From positions 22,501-35,000 of the forward strand of contig JABUQX010061547.1 of NCBI GenBank assembly GCA_015478945.1: DNA of 12,500 bases. Direction: 5' to 3'. Under the pieces are notes generated by a model. It ran no database searches, was not told the origin of the DNA, and worked only from the letters and a program-made list of their open reading frames with translations. A program made the position numbers and the translations under genes. This DNA is from Trachelipus rathkii. Lineage: Eukaryota > Arthropoda > Malacostraca > Isopoda > Trachelipodidae. Shown piece after piece: positions 1 to 8,949 of the stretch (within the stretch, counting starts at the first letter, position 1; each line of letters opens with the position of its first letter).

Positions 1-34
1 CTTTCTTTTAAGAAAAAGAAAATTTTTGATTTAA

Positions 35-78
35 TTATTATTATTATTATCATTATTATTATTATTATTATTATTATT
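35..78. repeat. (ATT)n microsatellite
   Basis: An ATT/TTA trinucleotide run with one interruption (a c at 51). A simple tandem repeat, with no sign of function. Confidence 0.9.
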
Positions 79-764
<686 letters not shown>

Positions 765-864
765 TGTATATCCACTGCATGTGTGCATTACTGATATAAA
801 ATTGATGACATTTTTATGGGAAAAACCATCTACGGGGGGGACTTAGGTTTAATGATGAAATACT

Positions 865-908
865 TATATATATATATAATATATATAATATATATATATT
901 ATATATAT

Positions 909-941
<33 letters not shown>
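865..941. repeat. Degenerate (TA)n tract
   Basis: TA repeats broken by AT/TT phase slips. The tract ends in a unique segment beginning CAGTCGTCCCTCG at 942. Confidence 0.9.
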
Positions 942-1060
942 CAGTCGTCCCTCGTAGAACGCGGGGACATTATTAAAGCCCCCACTTTGCTGGAACCAGG
1001 AAAGCCTGAGAAAGCTATATCCCCAAAAGCTGATTAGAATTAAGATTAAATTTAAAACCA
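942..1060. other. Unique segment between two TA tracts, possible transposon remnant
   Basis: About 119 bases of mixed composition embedded between (TA)n tracts. Its left end (CAGTCGTCCCTCG, followed by a CGCGGGG-containing stretch) has the look of a TA-targeting short element end, but I see no matching inverted terminus on the right side. No coding potential. The identity is a guess. Confidence 0.25.
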
Positions 1061-1195
1061 TATAAAATATTATATATATATATATATAATATTATATATA
1101 TATATATATAATAATATAATATAATATTAATATAATAGATATATATATATATAGTATATATATATATAATCATAAATATATATATATATATTATA
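1061..1195. repeat. Degenerate AT tract
   Basis: Mixed TA, ATA and AAT short repeats over about 135 bases, followed by a GGGGG run at 1196-1200. Low complexity, non-coding. Confidence 0.9.
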
Positions 1196-1312
1196 GGGGG
1201 CCATATAAGTTGGGGAAAAACGAAAAAATTTTATGAAGATTTTCTGTTTAGCACACCTTAATAAGGTGACCTAAACATCGCATAGTAGTAAAAAGATAGT
1301 TTGAGTAGTAGA

Positions 1313-1530
1313 AGTAGTAGCATATGAGATCTGCGGACAACATTTTTTCTGTTGAGTTTTCCACCATTTTTGACATATAGGTTAACTATTGGGAATCACC
1401 TACAACTATTTTTCGCAATTTAATAAAAATCGATATAAATATATATATATATATATAGTAGTATCGAGAGGGTCCGCAGACAACAGTTATAATTTCAACA
1501 CTGGTTGACACTGCTTTAACCCGTATACAG
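1313..1530. repeat. Diverged direct duplication in the gag leader
   Basis: Two related blocks, about 1313-1390 and 1457-1530, lie about 143 bases apart. Both begin AGTAGTA. They share TCTGCGGACAACA (1330-1342) against TCCGCAGACAACA (1473-1485), 11 of 13 identical, and both continue into a TTGACA...TTAAC-like stretch. A short (TA)n run (about 1439-1456) separates them. This is probably an old tandem duplication in the untranslated leader; an ancestral primer-binding region within it is possible but unproven. Confidence 0.45.
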
Positions 1531-1592
1531 TAGAGATAGTTAAGTGTCATACCGACCTATTGTGCATTATTTTGTGATTACGAAAAAACAAA

Positions 1593-3755
1593 ATGGCGGA
1601 GAAACCAATTTCGGAGATCGGAGATAACGGTGCTGCTGACGAAGAGAGAGATGAAGAGAATCTCGGAGTGAATGGAGACGGTAATGACGAAGGTCATATT
1701 TCAGATCAGGCAAATGGAGGGGGGGGCGGAGATGAAACGCCCATAACCCAAGAAGGAGGACACGCTCCCCCAGGGACTTCCCCCATCCTAACTCCTGTGA
1801 ACCCAAGGGCCAGTCAGAACCCCGACACCGCTCTTCTTAGCCAAGCATCCCAGATAGTAAGGGAGGGACCCCCTCCCCCACAGGTCAAAACGCCACCATA
1901 CATGCAAAAAGCGGTTGCACTGGACAATACATTGAACCTACAGCTCAAGCCTACTACTGCTGACACTGCCGTTAGAAAGAAACCTCGCAGAAATTGGGGT
2001 GGGTTCGAACCACACAACCTCAATGAAAGCAAGTGGGAAGGTGCAGAAATACCGAACACCTCCCCATGGGGACCTGACGGGCCCCCACCGATCCAGAACC
2101 AAGCCATAGGATCGGCCCAAACCCCTGCTGGGCCTAACAACGCTCAACAACAAACCAACGTCCTCACAGGAGGAGTTATGGGACATAACACCAACGAAAG
2201 TGCCCCAGCAGGACAGAACACTTCAAATTATGGGTTTTTACCAACGGGGACGATGCCCCCACCTCCTTATTATACAGGCATGCCACCTGGGAACTACAAC
2301 ATGCCTAACCAACAATATCCCATGCCTAACCAACCATATCCTTATCAGGGGACATGGCAAGGTTACCCTTATATGCCTCCACAACCATTAGTCCCTTATT
2401 ATCCGACTAATTTGTTTAACACCGCTTTTCCAACGATTCCAGAGAATCTGAAATTATTTGGCAAACATCTGAAAACCAGAACATGGAAAGGTATCTTGTA
2501 CCCAGACTTCGTCACCTCTTTGAATGAAAAGCTAGATGCTTTAGGCCCACTAACTGAAAGTCAAAAGATCACTTTTGCCAAGTCTGCTATATCCTCAGAC
2601 CAAAACAGCGAAGCTAGGAAATACATTCTGAGAGAAAATAGTTTTTCCAAATTCACTAAATTGGCAGATTTTCTCACCCAGTTAAAGACTTATCTACAGC
2701 CGGAGGAAAAGAAAACGATTTTCGAGCTCTGGTTGGACTTCTTAGAATATAGAAGAGAGAGAGACTCAATCTTTACTGATTTTGTGTTAGAGTTGAAAGA
2801 ACGGCTATATAAATACCAGAGCCGCCTCCACGATTTAGATGATAAGGCAATGTTCAATTCAAGGCAGATAAACATCTTGGTTACTGGGAAGATCATTCAG
2901 AACGTGAATGAAAGGAAAGACGGAGAGAGATTACGAGAGAAGATCCTTAGGGTATTTGATACTGAGATGAGCTTAAATGAATTGATAGAAAAGCTATCTC
3001 AAATTTCCAATGGAGCATTATTAAAAGATGAGTATAAAAGGCCAAATGAGGGCCGCACCACTAAGGTGTTTTGGGCCAAAGAAGAATCGAGAGGGAGACA
3101 GAGGGTGGGAGTTAATAATTCATACAGGGAACCAATGAAGCCAAGGTATGAGGAGAAGGGAAGGGAGGAGGCGAGACCCGATTACACTCCTCAAAGGAGG
3201 GGAGATGAGGTAAAGCCGAATAATACTTTTCAAAAGAAAAGAGAAGAAGTGAAGACGGGGTATGGTACACTGAGATATAAGGGCACCTTAAGGATGTCCG
3301 CCCAAGAGCTAAGAGAACACTATGTGTGCTTCTTTTGTGAATCAGTGGGACACTCGTCCCAAGCATGTCGTTGGGGATTGCCCTATTGCCAAAAATGTCA
3401 GGCAAACCATAGAAGGGGATCGCAACAAAATTGTAGAGGAGCACCGCCTTGGAGACCTACCCCAGATACCCCGCTGATGTTCACTCCATACAACAGTAAG
3501 ATGGACATGGACAAAGGGATAAGAGCGAAAAAGCCAGAGTCTTACAACCCAGACAGGCGAGGGCCCAGGACCTTCTCCAAGAAGAAGAAAGGGCACAAGC
3601 CCCCAGATGGGAAGGTAAAGACCAACGCGAGAGTGTATATGGCTGAGAGCCAGCCGAGAGATTTAGAGGTGAATGAAGAAGTGGAGTATGATGATAGGAT
3701 GTATGAAGAAGAACTTTCTCATCCTCAGGGTAGGATAGAGAATGAAAATTTTTAG
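1593..3755 (+). CDS. gag: Gag polyprotein of an env-bearing Ty3/gypsy element (intact)
   Basis: A structural polyprotein of 720 aa that would assemble particles and package element RNA. The ATG at 1593 has a strong context (A at -3, G at +4). Residues 1-60 are acidic and glycine-rich. About 180-270 is proline, tyrosine and glutamine-rich, and includes PPPY at 223-226, the form of a PPxY late-budding motif. About 274-495 is a predominantly helical region with charged/leucine spacing typical of retrotransposon capsids. About 495-575 is basic. A CX2CX4HX4C zinc knuckle uses C579, C582, H587 and C592; a second, unusual CX2CX3HX7C set uses C599, C602, H606 and C614. The tail is basic, then acidic. 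It terminates at TAG 3753-3755 on a -1 slippery site leading into pol. Assignment rests on the zinc knuckle, order and context; the capsid call is by position and composition only. Confidence 0.92.
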   Translation: MAEKPISEIGDNGAADEERDEENLGVNGDGNDEGHISDQANGGGGGDETPITQEGGHAPPGTSPILTPVNPRASQNPDTALLSQASQIVREGPPPPQVKTPPYMQKAVALDNTLNLQLKPTTADTAVRKKPRRNWGGFEPHNLNESKWEGAEIPNTSPWGPDGPPPIQNQAIGSAQTPAGPNNAQQQTNVLTGGVMGHNTNESAPAGQNTSNYGFLPTGTMPPPPYYTGMPPGNYNMPNQQYPMPNQPYPYQGTWQGYPYMPPQPLVPYYPTNLFNTAFPTIPENLKLFGKHLKTRTWKGILYPDFVTSLNEKLDALGPLTESQKITFAKSAISSDQNSEARKYILRENSFSKFTKLADFLTQLKTYLQPEEKKTIFELWLDFLEYRRERDSIFTDFVLELKERLYKYQSRLHDLDDKAMFNSRQINILVTGKIIQNVNERKDGERLREKILRVFDTEMSLNELIEKLSQISNGALLKDEYKRPNEGRTTKVFWAKEESRGRQRVGVNNSYREPMKPRYEEKGREEARPDYTPQRRGDEVKPNNTFQKKREEVKTGYGTLRYKGTLRMSAQELREHYVCFFCESVGHSSQACRWGLPYCQKCQANHRRGSQQNCRGAPPWRPTPDTPLMFTPYNSKMDMDKGIRAKKPESYNPDRRGPRTFSKKKKGHKPPDGKVKTNARVYMAESQPRDLEVNEEVEYDDRMYEEELSHPQGRIENENF
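3746..3752 (+). promoter_or_regulatory. Programmed -1 frameshift site (A AAT TTT) at the gag-pol junction
   Basis: The heptamer fits X XXY YYZ in the gag frame (codons AAT, TTT) and is followed at once by the gag TAG. The pol frame is closed by TGA at 3743-3745, immediately 5' of the heptamer, and stays open for over 3.3 kb after it, so a -1 slip within this short window is the only simple route from gag to pol. Pol has no ATG at its start. No strong stem-loop is visible downstream; the region is purine-rich, and the adjacent stop codon may itself act as the pause. Confidence 0.85.
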
Positions 3756-6700
3756 AATCGGGCAAAGAGAAGAAACGTGTGAGAAAAAAGTTTAAAGATA
3801 GAGAGAAAAGATGGGAAGCTAGGCGAAATAAACAGAAAGGAAAAGAAGTCGTGCAGCAACCTTTTAGACTGGGACGACACTTTTACACCAATGTCTACCT
3901 TGCTCCATCTTTAAGTAGTAGGCAGACGAAGACCAAAGTTTTGGTTGACACAGGATCTAGTGTCAGTATCGTCACCGCCCGGCGGCTCAAACAATTGGAA
4001 AAGGAGGGAAACTTTAAAGCAACCCTCCGTAAGACCGATTTAGTAGTACAGGGGGTGAACAGTAAGCCAACGGTCTTAAAAGGAGAAATACAACTATACC
4101 TTCGCCTGCATGAGAAACACTACCTCACTACATTCCAAGTGAGTGATAACGATGGAGAGAATAGTTGGGACATTCTGTTGGGTAGCAATGTTTTGTCTAA
4201 CATTCCCATAACTTTAAACTTCTTTTCTGCTAAAATGTCTATCATGGAGGGTAGAGAGATAGACATTCCGATCTTTGCCGATCCACTCGGAATTTATTTG
4301 GTTAGAGAAGTTTCTGGAGGGAATCTTAGAGTAATAAGGGACCTCAAGAAAAAGGAGGAGCAGTTGCCCCCGGCCCGAGGGTCGAGAGGGGGGGGAACAA
4401 AGGATTCGAACCAAATTTTCGCTAAACCAACCGCACGTGCTGCGGATAAGCATCTTTTTCCTAAAGGAACCGCCTTGCCAGCTAAAAGCGTACGCAACGC
4501 GGATCAGCATCTTTTTCGTAGGGAGGCCGCCTTGCCAGTTAGTAACGTACGCAACGCGGGAAAGCATCTTTCTCATAGGGAGGCCGCCAGGTCAGTTAGA
4601 AACGTAAACGCCGCGGATGAACCTCGCTCCTATAGGAAGGTCGATTTGTCTGTGTCCCAGAGAGGGAAGACAACCTCTTCAGTTCGGACTTCGAAGAAGC
4701 TGCCAGTGCCTATACAAGGGAAAAGAGATAGGGAAATTGCCTTGAACGGAAAAGCTCCAGTTGAGACAGACAAGGTGAAAGGGAGGACAGGGAGGGAATT
4801 AGCTACTCCCCCCTCAACCCATCACAGCGCTGATCAAAGAGGGGCCAGATCCAAACTCAAGCACACTCCCTCAGATTTGGAAGAAAATTTGGGCCAATCC
4901 GAAGATTTGGAAATTTTGGAGGGCAATGACCATGGAGGAAATGGTTATTTGATGATGGATGAAGAAATTAAGATAGATTTGAAGGTAATTGAGAAGACTG
5001 TTTTACCTAGTCAATCATGCGGATACCTAAAACTCCGACCTGAAACTCAAGATGATTTTGAGCTAGAGCGGAAGTGTTTAATGACACCAGCTTTCACCAT
5101 GGGACCACTGTATGTGGCCAATACAATTAGCCCAGTGAGAGATAACACGGTTATCCTCAGTTATATCAATTTGAGTGACCAATTGATTAGCCTGCACAAA
5201 GGTGCGACCATAGGAGAAGGGTATCCGATAATTAGCAAACAGATCAAGAGAGGCACAGACGTAAGAGGACACCAGAGAACAGTTTCTTCTAATGTAGCCA
5301 CCTGCTCAAAAGGTCTCACGAAGACAGAGTTAAGGAGGGTGTACAAAGAGATCATAGAAGAGAAGATGTCAAAAGAGGATGCAGAGAACTGTCTTCTCGA
5401 AAAGCCAGAGTACATGGAGGAACTGTTAGAGCTCCTCATGGACTACCATGATGTATTGGCACTAGATGATGATGCTGTCCCAGTCTGCCCGCTTCAGAAA
5501 TTTAAGATTGAGCTGTTACCCGATGCCCCGAAAGTCATTTTTCGTAAACAATACAGATTACCGCACCGGTACTTGCAGGACATCGATGATTTCACCGATT
5601 CTGCACTGAAAAAGGGGTACATCAAAGCAGGGTACAGCCCCCATTCTTCCCCGTTGCTGGTTGTGGCTAAAAAGAATAGCCCGAAACCAAGGGTGTGTCT
5701 GGATTACAGGTACCTCAACTCCCATAGCGTTCAGGACGTGTTCCCTCTACCTTCAATCGACGAGATTTTTACGTCCCTAGGGGGTAATACCGTGTTTACA
5801 TCCGTAGATTTATTGGACGCGTATAACGCCTTAGAGATAGAGGAGGAGACACAAAAGCTGATGGCATTTAGGACAAGGAAGGGCCTTTGGTGTCCCACTC
5901 GCTTGATGTTCGGACATAAGAATGCCCCAAGCATTTATGCCCGCACGATGACAATGGCCTTGAACCACCTCTTAGGACCGGTCGCACAAGTCTATCTAGA
6001 CGACGTTTTGATCCTGGGCAGGAACGTGGAGGAACACTTTGAAAATTTAAGGAAAGTACTTGCTGCTTTCAGAGAAAATAAGCTGAGAATAAAATTATCT
6101 AAGTGTAGCTTCCTACAATCAGCTGTTTTGTACCTGGGATTCAAAATAGGAAGAGATGGAATTAGCCCAGATCCGGCCAAGGTAGAAACAATGAAGAGTT
6201 TCGTCCCTCCTACAAATGTGAAGGAGACACAGAGTCTACTTGGTTTCTTCTCTTATTTTCGCTTCCTCATAAAGGACTTTGCCGCAGTAGCACAACCTTT
6301 GTACGATCTGATAAAGAAAAATGTTCCTTTTCTTTGGACGGAAAAACAACAACAAGCTTTCGACACCTTGAAAGAGAAACTGGTGGTGCAGCCACAACTA
6401 ACTTTCCCTGATTATAGCAAGGAATTCTTCGTGAATACAGATGCCAGTAATTACGGAATAGGAGGAGTGTTGTACCAACTGACAGATGAAGGGAAGGAGA
6501 AGCCCTTATCTTTCGTGTCCCGGACACTCAGGGGCAGTGAGTTAAACTATGATACGATCGAAAAGGAGTGTTTAGCCGTGGTGTTCTGCTTGCAAAAGTT
6601 TAAGAACACCATCTTCGGCTATAAGGTCACTATCATCACCGACAACCAACCTCTCTGCTTTATTTTTAGAAATAAGCAGCAGACTGGCCGTTTAGCTCGA

Positions 6701-7090
6701 TGGAATCTCTTAGTAAACAGTTTCTCACCCACCATAGTGTATAAAAAAGGAAAGAACAATGTTGCCCCAGACTATCTGAGTAGGCATCCGGCATCTAATG
6801 TGTTCCTGGTCAAAGAAATGGCGAAAATAGAGAAAGCACGGAAAGCAGAGAGAGCAGAAACAACAGAAAAGTTCCCGCGAATCGATTTCGCGTTGAGTCG
6901 GGAAAATTTCGCGAATCGATTTCGCGTTGAGTCGGGAAAATTTCATCAAAGAACAACAGAAATGTCCCCGTGTAGGAAAATTGGTAAAATGGGCCGAAGA
7001 GAATCCCAATACACACCCACACATCTTAATAAAAGGCATTTTGCACTACGCTGTGGAAGCAAAACCTTATCTTGTACATGTCCCAGATAG
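3752..7090 (+). CDS. pol: Pol, part 1: aspartic protease, reverse transcriptase, RNase H (integrase lost by frameshift)
   Basis: The replication polyprotein, read by -1 frameshifting from gag; residue numbers here count from the GTG codon at 3779. Protease: DTGSS with catalytic D57, and the downstream LLGSN motif. A linker of roughly 400 residues follows, including four 19-residue repeats. Reverse transcriptase: LDYRYLN, the motif A aspartate D677 (VDLLDAY), FGHKNAPS, and the YLDD box with D741 and D742. RNase H: D888 (TDAS), E928 (TIEKE) and D955 (TDNQ), giving the D-E-D set, then the LSRHP end typical of gypsy elements. Domain order PR-RT-RH-IN places it in Ty3/gypsy. After the 34-bp duplication at 6876-6943 the frame is wrong, and the last roughly 49 codons to 7090 are out-of-frame sequence. 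The protease, RT and RNase H domains themselves appear complete. Confidence 0.93.
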   Translation, partial: LESGKEKKRVRKKFKDREKRWEARRNKQKGKEVVQQPFRLGRHFYTNVYLAPSLSSRQTKTKVLVDTGSSVSIVTARRLKQLEKEGNFKATLRKTDLVVQGVNSKPTVLKGEIQLYLRLHEKHYLTTFQVSDNDGENSWDILLGSNVLSNIPITLNFFSAKMSIMEGREIDIPIFADPLGIYLVREVSGGNLRVIRDLKKKEEQLPPARGSRGGGTKDSNQIFAKPTARAADKHLFPKGTALPAKSVRNADQHLFRREAALPVSNVRNAGKHLSHREAARSVRNVNAADEPRSYRKVDLSVSQRGKTTSSVRTSKKLPVPIQGKRDREIALNGKAPVETDKVKGRTGRELATPPSTHHSADQRGARSKLKHTPSDLEENLGQSEDLEILEGNDHGGNGYLMMDEEIKIDLKVIEKTVLPSQSCGYLKLRPETQDDFELERKCLMTPAFTMGPLYVANTISPVRDNTVILSYINLSDQLISLHKGATIGEGYPIISKQIKRGTDVRGHQRTVSSNVATCSKGLTKTELRRVYKEIIEEKMSKEDAENCLLEKPEYMEELLELLMDYHDVLALDDDAVPVCPLQKFKIELLPDAPKVIFRKQYRLPHRYLQDIDDFTDSALKKGYIKAGYSPHSSPLLVVAKKNSPKPRVCLDYRYLNSHSVQDVFPLPSIDEIFTSLGGNTVFTSVDLLDAYNALEIEEETQKLMAFRTRKGLWCPTRLMFGHKNAPSIYARTMTMALNHLLGPVAQVYLDDVLILGRNVEEHFENLRKVLAAFRENKLRIKLSKCSFLQSAVLYLGFKIGRDGISPDPAKVETMKSFVPPTNVKETQSLLGFFSYFRFLIKDFAAVAQPLYDLIKKNVPFLWTEKQQQAFDTLKEKLVVQPQLTFPDYSKEFFVNTDASNYGIGGVLYQLTDEGKEKPLSFVSRTLRGSELNYDTIEKECLAVVFCLQKFKNTIFGYKVTIITDNQPLCFIFRNKQQTGRLARWNLLVNSFSPTIVYKKGKNNVAPDYLSRHPASNVFLVKEMAKIEKARKAERAETTEKFPRIDFALSRENFANRFRVESGKFHQRTTEMSPCRKIGKMGRRESQYTPTHLNKRHFALRCGSKTLSCTCPR
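4433..4660 (+). repeat. Four 57-bp (19-residue) tandem repeats in the protease-RT linker
   Basis: Units run 4433-4489, 4490-4546, 4547-4603 and 4604-4660. Each starts with a VRNAD/ARAAD-like motif followed by K/Q-HLF-like residues, a basic patch and an ALPVS-like end. Units 2 and 3 are most alike and unit 4 is most decayed. All keep the pol frame, so this is an in-frame expansion of a basic, probably disordered linker. Its role is unknown. Confidence 0.85.
6876..6943 (+). repeat. 34-bp tandem duplication that breaks the pol frame
   Basis: Two identical 34-bp copies, 6876-6909 and 6910-6943. Because 34 is not a multiple of three, the extra copy shifts everything downstream by one base; the integrase frame (3) and the RT/RNase H frame (2) differ by exactly that amount. 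Each copy contains a 17-base imperfect palindrome with CGCGAA/TTCGCG arms (6876-6892), which may have promoted replication slippage. Confidence 0.93.
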
Positions 7091-8399
7091 TATGATTTAT
7101 AGCGTGATAGATCAGTGCCACGCTTCACTAGCTGGTGGACACGGTGGTCAGCAAAGAACTGAAAAGAGAGTAGGGGAGAAATACCATTTCCCTGGTGTTC
7201 AAAAGTTGGTCAAGGAATACTGTAGTCAATGTGTGTCGTGCGCCAGAACAAAGGGTCCTAGACCCCCTGTCGCAGAGATTAATAGATGGCCGCTGCCGTA
7301 CACACCTTTCTCACGCGTTCATGTTGACAGTATTGGAAAATTGCCATCTTGTACAGGATCAGGAGCCAAATACATCTTAGTATTTCGCGACGTTTTGACG
7401 CGATATGTCGAATTAGTGCCTTGTAAGACGAGAACGAGCGAAGAATGTGCCAGAGCACTACAAGAGAGGGTCATATGTAGACATAGTGCCCCTCAACTGC
7501 TTGTCTCTGACAATGCCTTGGAATTTACGAGCCAGGTGTTTAAGGACCTATGTAAGGCGTGGAGGATAAAGAAGATAGAGATTTTGCCTTACAAAGCCTC
7601 CCAAAATGGTGTTGTAGAAAGAATAAATGCTGATATTGAATCTTTCTTGCGACACTACGTGAATGCAAACCACCGAGATTGGGATAAATACCTGAGCTTT
7701 GCCCAAATCGCTATCAATTCCGCGTATAATCGATCTATAGGGTCTTCACCCCACTTCCTGTTACATGGTTACATAAAGAGGCTCCCTTACGAGATGCCTG
7801 ATTATGTATCACCTTTTGTGAATAAGTCCGAGAAAATGAGATTCATTTCAGACGAAGTAGATACGATAGTAGAAAGGATCGATTATATAAGAGATTTGGC
7901 AAGAGAGAAGCTAGAAGCGGAAACCACAAAAACTTTGGAGCAACAACATAAAAGGGCCAAGCAAAGAGAGTTTAAAATAGGAGATTATGTCTTCGTTAGA
8001 GCAGTCAAACCACCCCATCAAAGTTCGAAGCTATGTCCCAAGTTTGACGGGCCATATATTGTCCGATGTTTAAGAGGACCTAACAAGTTGATGGTGTGTT
8101 GTTTACACTCAGGCCAAGCCTTCCCTGTCCATGTAGACAACGTTAAGGTGGTCCCAGCCGAAAAGTTCACTGAGTCACACTTTGACTTTATGAACGATGA
8201 AGTTTGGAACCCCCACGCAGTGGAAGAAATGTTAAGCTCCAAAGAACAAAAAAGGGAAAGAATTGAGGAAAGACAACAGAGAAGAGACCCAGGAGTCCCT
8301 TCTGAGAAAAGAAGAAGACGGGGAAGAAGAAGACGACGGAGCAGAAGAAGACGAAGAAGCAGAAGAAGAGGAATACGAAGAAATAGAAGAAGTAGATGA
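6927..8399 (+). CDS. pol: Pol, part 2: integrase (frameshifted away from RT/RNase H)
   Basis: An integrase that would join element cDNA to host DNA. Residues count from the TTG codon at 6927, an arbitrary start inside the 34-bp duplication; no real initiation is implied. The HHCC zinc domain uses H65, H72, C102 and C105. The catalytic core has D134, D195 and E231, with exactly 35 residues between the second aspartate and the glutamate (D-D35-E). A GPY motif lies at 8049-8057, the C-terminal chromatin/DNA-binding module found in many gypsy integrases. From about 8300 the frame reads an artificial-looking run of arginines to the TGA at 8397-8399, while the overlapping frame reads an acidic, then proline-rich extension, which suggests another frame change. 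The domain core is intact, but the protein would not be made as part of Pol without bypassing the duplication. Confidence 0.93.
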   Translation: MSRENFIKEQQKCPRVGKLVKWAEENPNTHPHILIKGILHYAVEAKPYLVHVPDSMIYSVIDQCHASLAGGHGGQQRTEKRVGEKYHFPGVQKLVKEYCSQCVSCARTKGPRPPVAEINRWPLPYTPFSRVHVDSIGKLPSCTGSGAKYILVFRDVLTRYVELVPCKTRTSEECARALQERVICRHSAPQLLVSDNALEFTSQVFKDLCKAWRIKKIEILPYKASQNGVVERINADIESFLRHYVNANHRDWDKYLSFAQIAINSAYNRSIGSSPHFLLHGYIKRLPYEMPDYVSPFVNKSEKMRFISDEVDTIVERIDYIRDLAREKLEAETTKTLEQQHKRAKQREFKIGDYVFVRAVKPPHQSSKLCPKFDGPYIVRCLRGPNKLMVCCLHSGQAFPVHVDNVKVVPAEKFTESHFDFMNDEVWNPHAVEEMLSSKEQKRERIEERQQRRDPGVPSEKRRRRGRRRRRSRRRRRSRRRGIRRNRRSR

Positions 8400-8949
8400 A
8401 GTGGAAGAAATTTCTCCTCCCACAGATCAAATGTCTTCCCAATATTCTTTCCAAATTCCCATGACGCCACAAATTCAGTCCGGACACAGCTACTTTCCAA
8501 TCCCCCATCCACCACAATCTCAGCAAGGACATTACAACTCTTACTCTATCCCCCCACCTCAGCCGGTACCGAGTAGTACGAATTCTTGGAGCCATCCAAC
8601 TCCCGTGCAACAACCGACCCCAGTGGAACCTGTAAGAGAAAGTAAACCCGCGGAAGAAAGAAGATTTAGCGATGAGATTGTAGAAAGAAGACGGTACAGC
8701 GATGTAGTCGCCGGAAGAGCTCGTCCAGACGTTGAATTTAAGTGTTCCACTCCAAAGATTGACTTCCCAAAAACTCCATCCAACACTGCGGTGCGGAGAA
8801 AGGAGTTTAGACCATCTTTATCCCCTATTCAACAAGAGATTTCCCTAGTAAACCCTGTTCAAGAAATTTCTCAGGAGCCACACCAGCACACGAAGGTGAG
8901 GTGTATGGAGCCTATGGTGGAGCCCCTCCAAGAACAAATTCCCCAGTGA
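8236..8949 (+). CDS. Pol C-terminal extension, segment 1 (acidic then Pro/Ser/Gln-rich)
   Basis: Frame 1 is open from just after the TAA at 8233-8235 to TGA 8947-8949. It first reads a glutamate/aspartate run (about 8310-8410), then a proline, serine, glutamine and tyrosine-rich stretch, then a segment with two related ERR(F/Y)SD motifs near 8660-8710. There is no ATG at its start and no known domain. It overlaps the arginine-rich end of the integrase frame. The simplest reading is the natural continuation of Pol, reached through a one-base (or 3n+1) insertion in the purine tract. A separate accessory protein, or a natural +1 frameshift product, is the alternative. Confidence 0.55.
   Translation, partial: APKNKKGKELRKDNREETQESLLRKEEDGEEEDDGAEEDEEAEEEEYEEIEEVDEVEEISPPTDQMSSQYSFQIPMTPQIQSGHSYFPIPHPPQSQQGHYNSYSIPPPQPVPSSTNSWSHPTPVQQPTPVEPVRESKPAEERRFSDEIVERRRYSDVVAGRARPDVEFKCSTPKIDFPKTPSNTAVRRKEFRPSLSPIQQEISLVNPVQEISQEPHQHTKVRCMEPMVEPLQEQIPQ
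8301..8412 (+). repeat. GAA-rich purine tract with opposite charge in two frames
   Basis: An almost uninterrupted purine stretch built of GAA/GAC/AGA repeats. In the integrase frame it reads arginine-rich; in the next frame it reads glutamate/aspartate-rich. Slippage-prone, and the most likely position for the frame change between integrase and its extension. Confidence 0.7.

Noticed and set aside
1503..1520. TGG-starting stretch as a primer-binding site
   Set aside because: It begins with TGG as such sites do, but does not match any tRNA 3' end I recognise and is not next to a visible LTR end.
4214..4576. Minus-strand 120-codon frame with repeated segments
   Set aside because: The repetition is the antisense image of the 57-bp repeats in the pol linker.
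8018..8613. Minus-strand frames over the purine tract (Ser-, Leu- or Phe-rich)
   Set aside because: They are antisense readings of the GAA-rich tract opposite the integrase tail.
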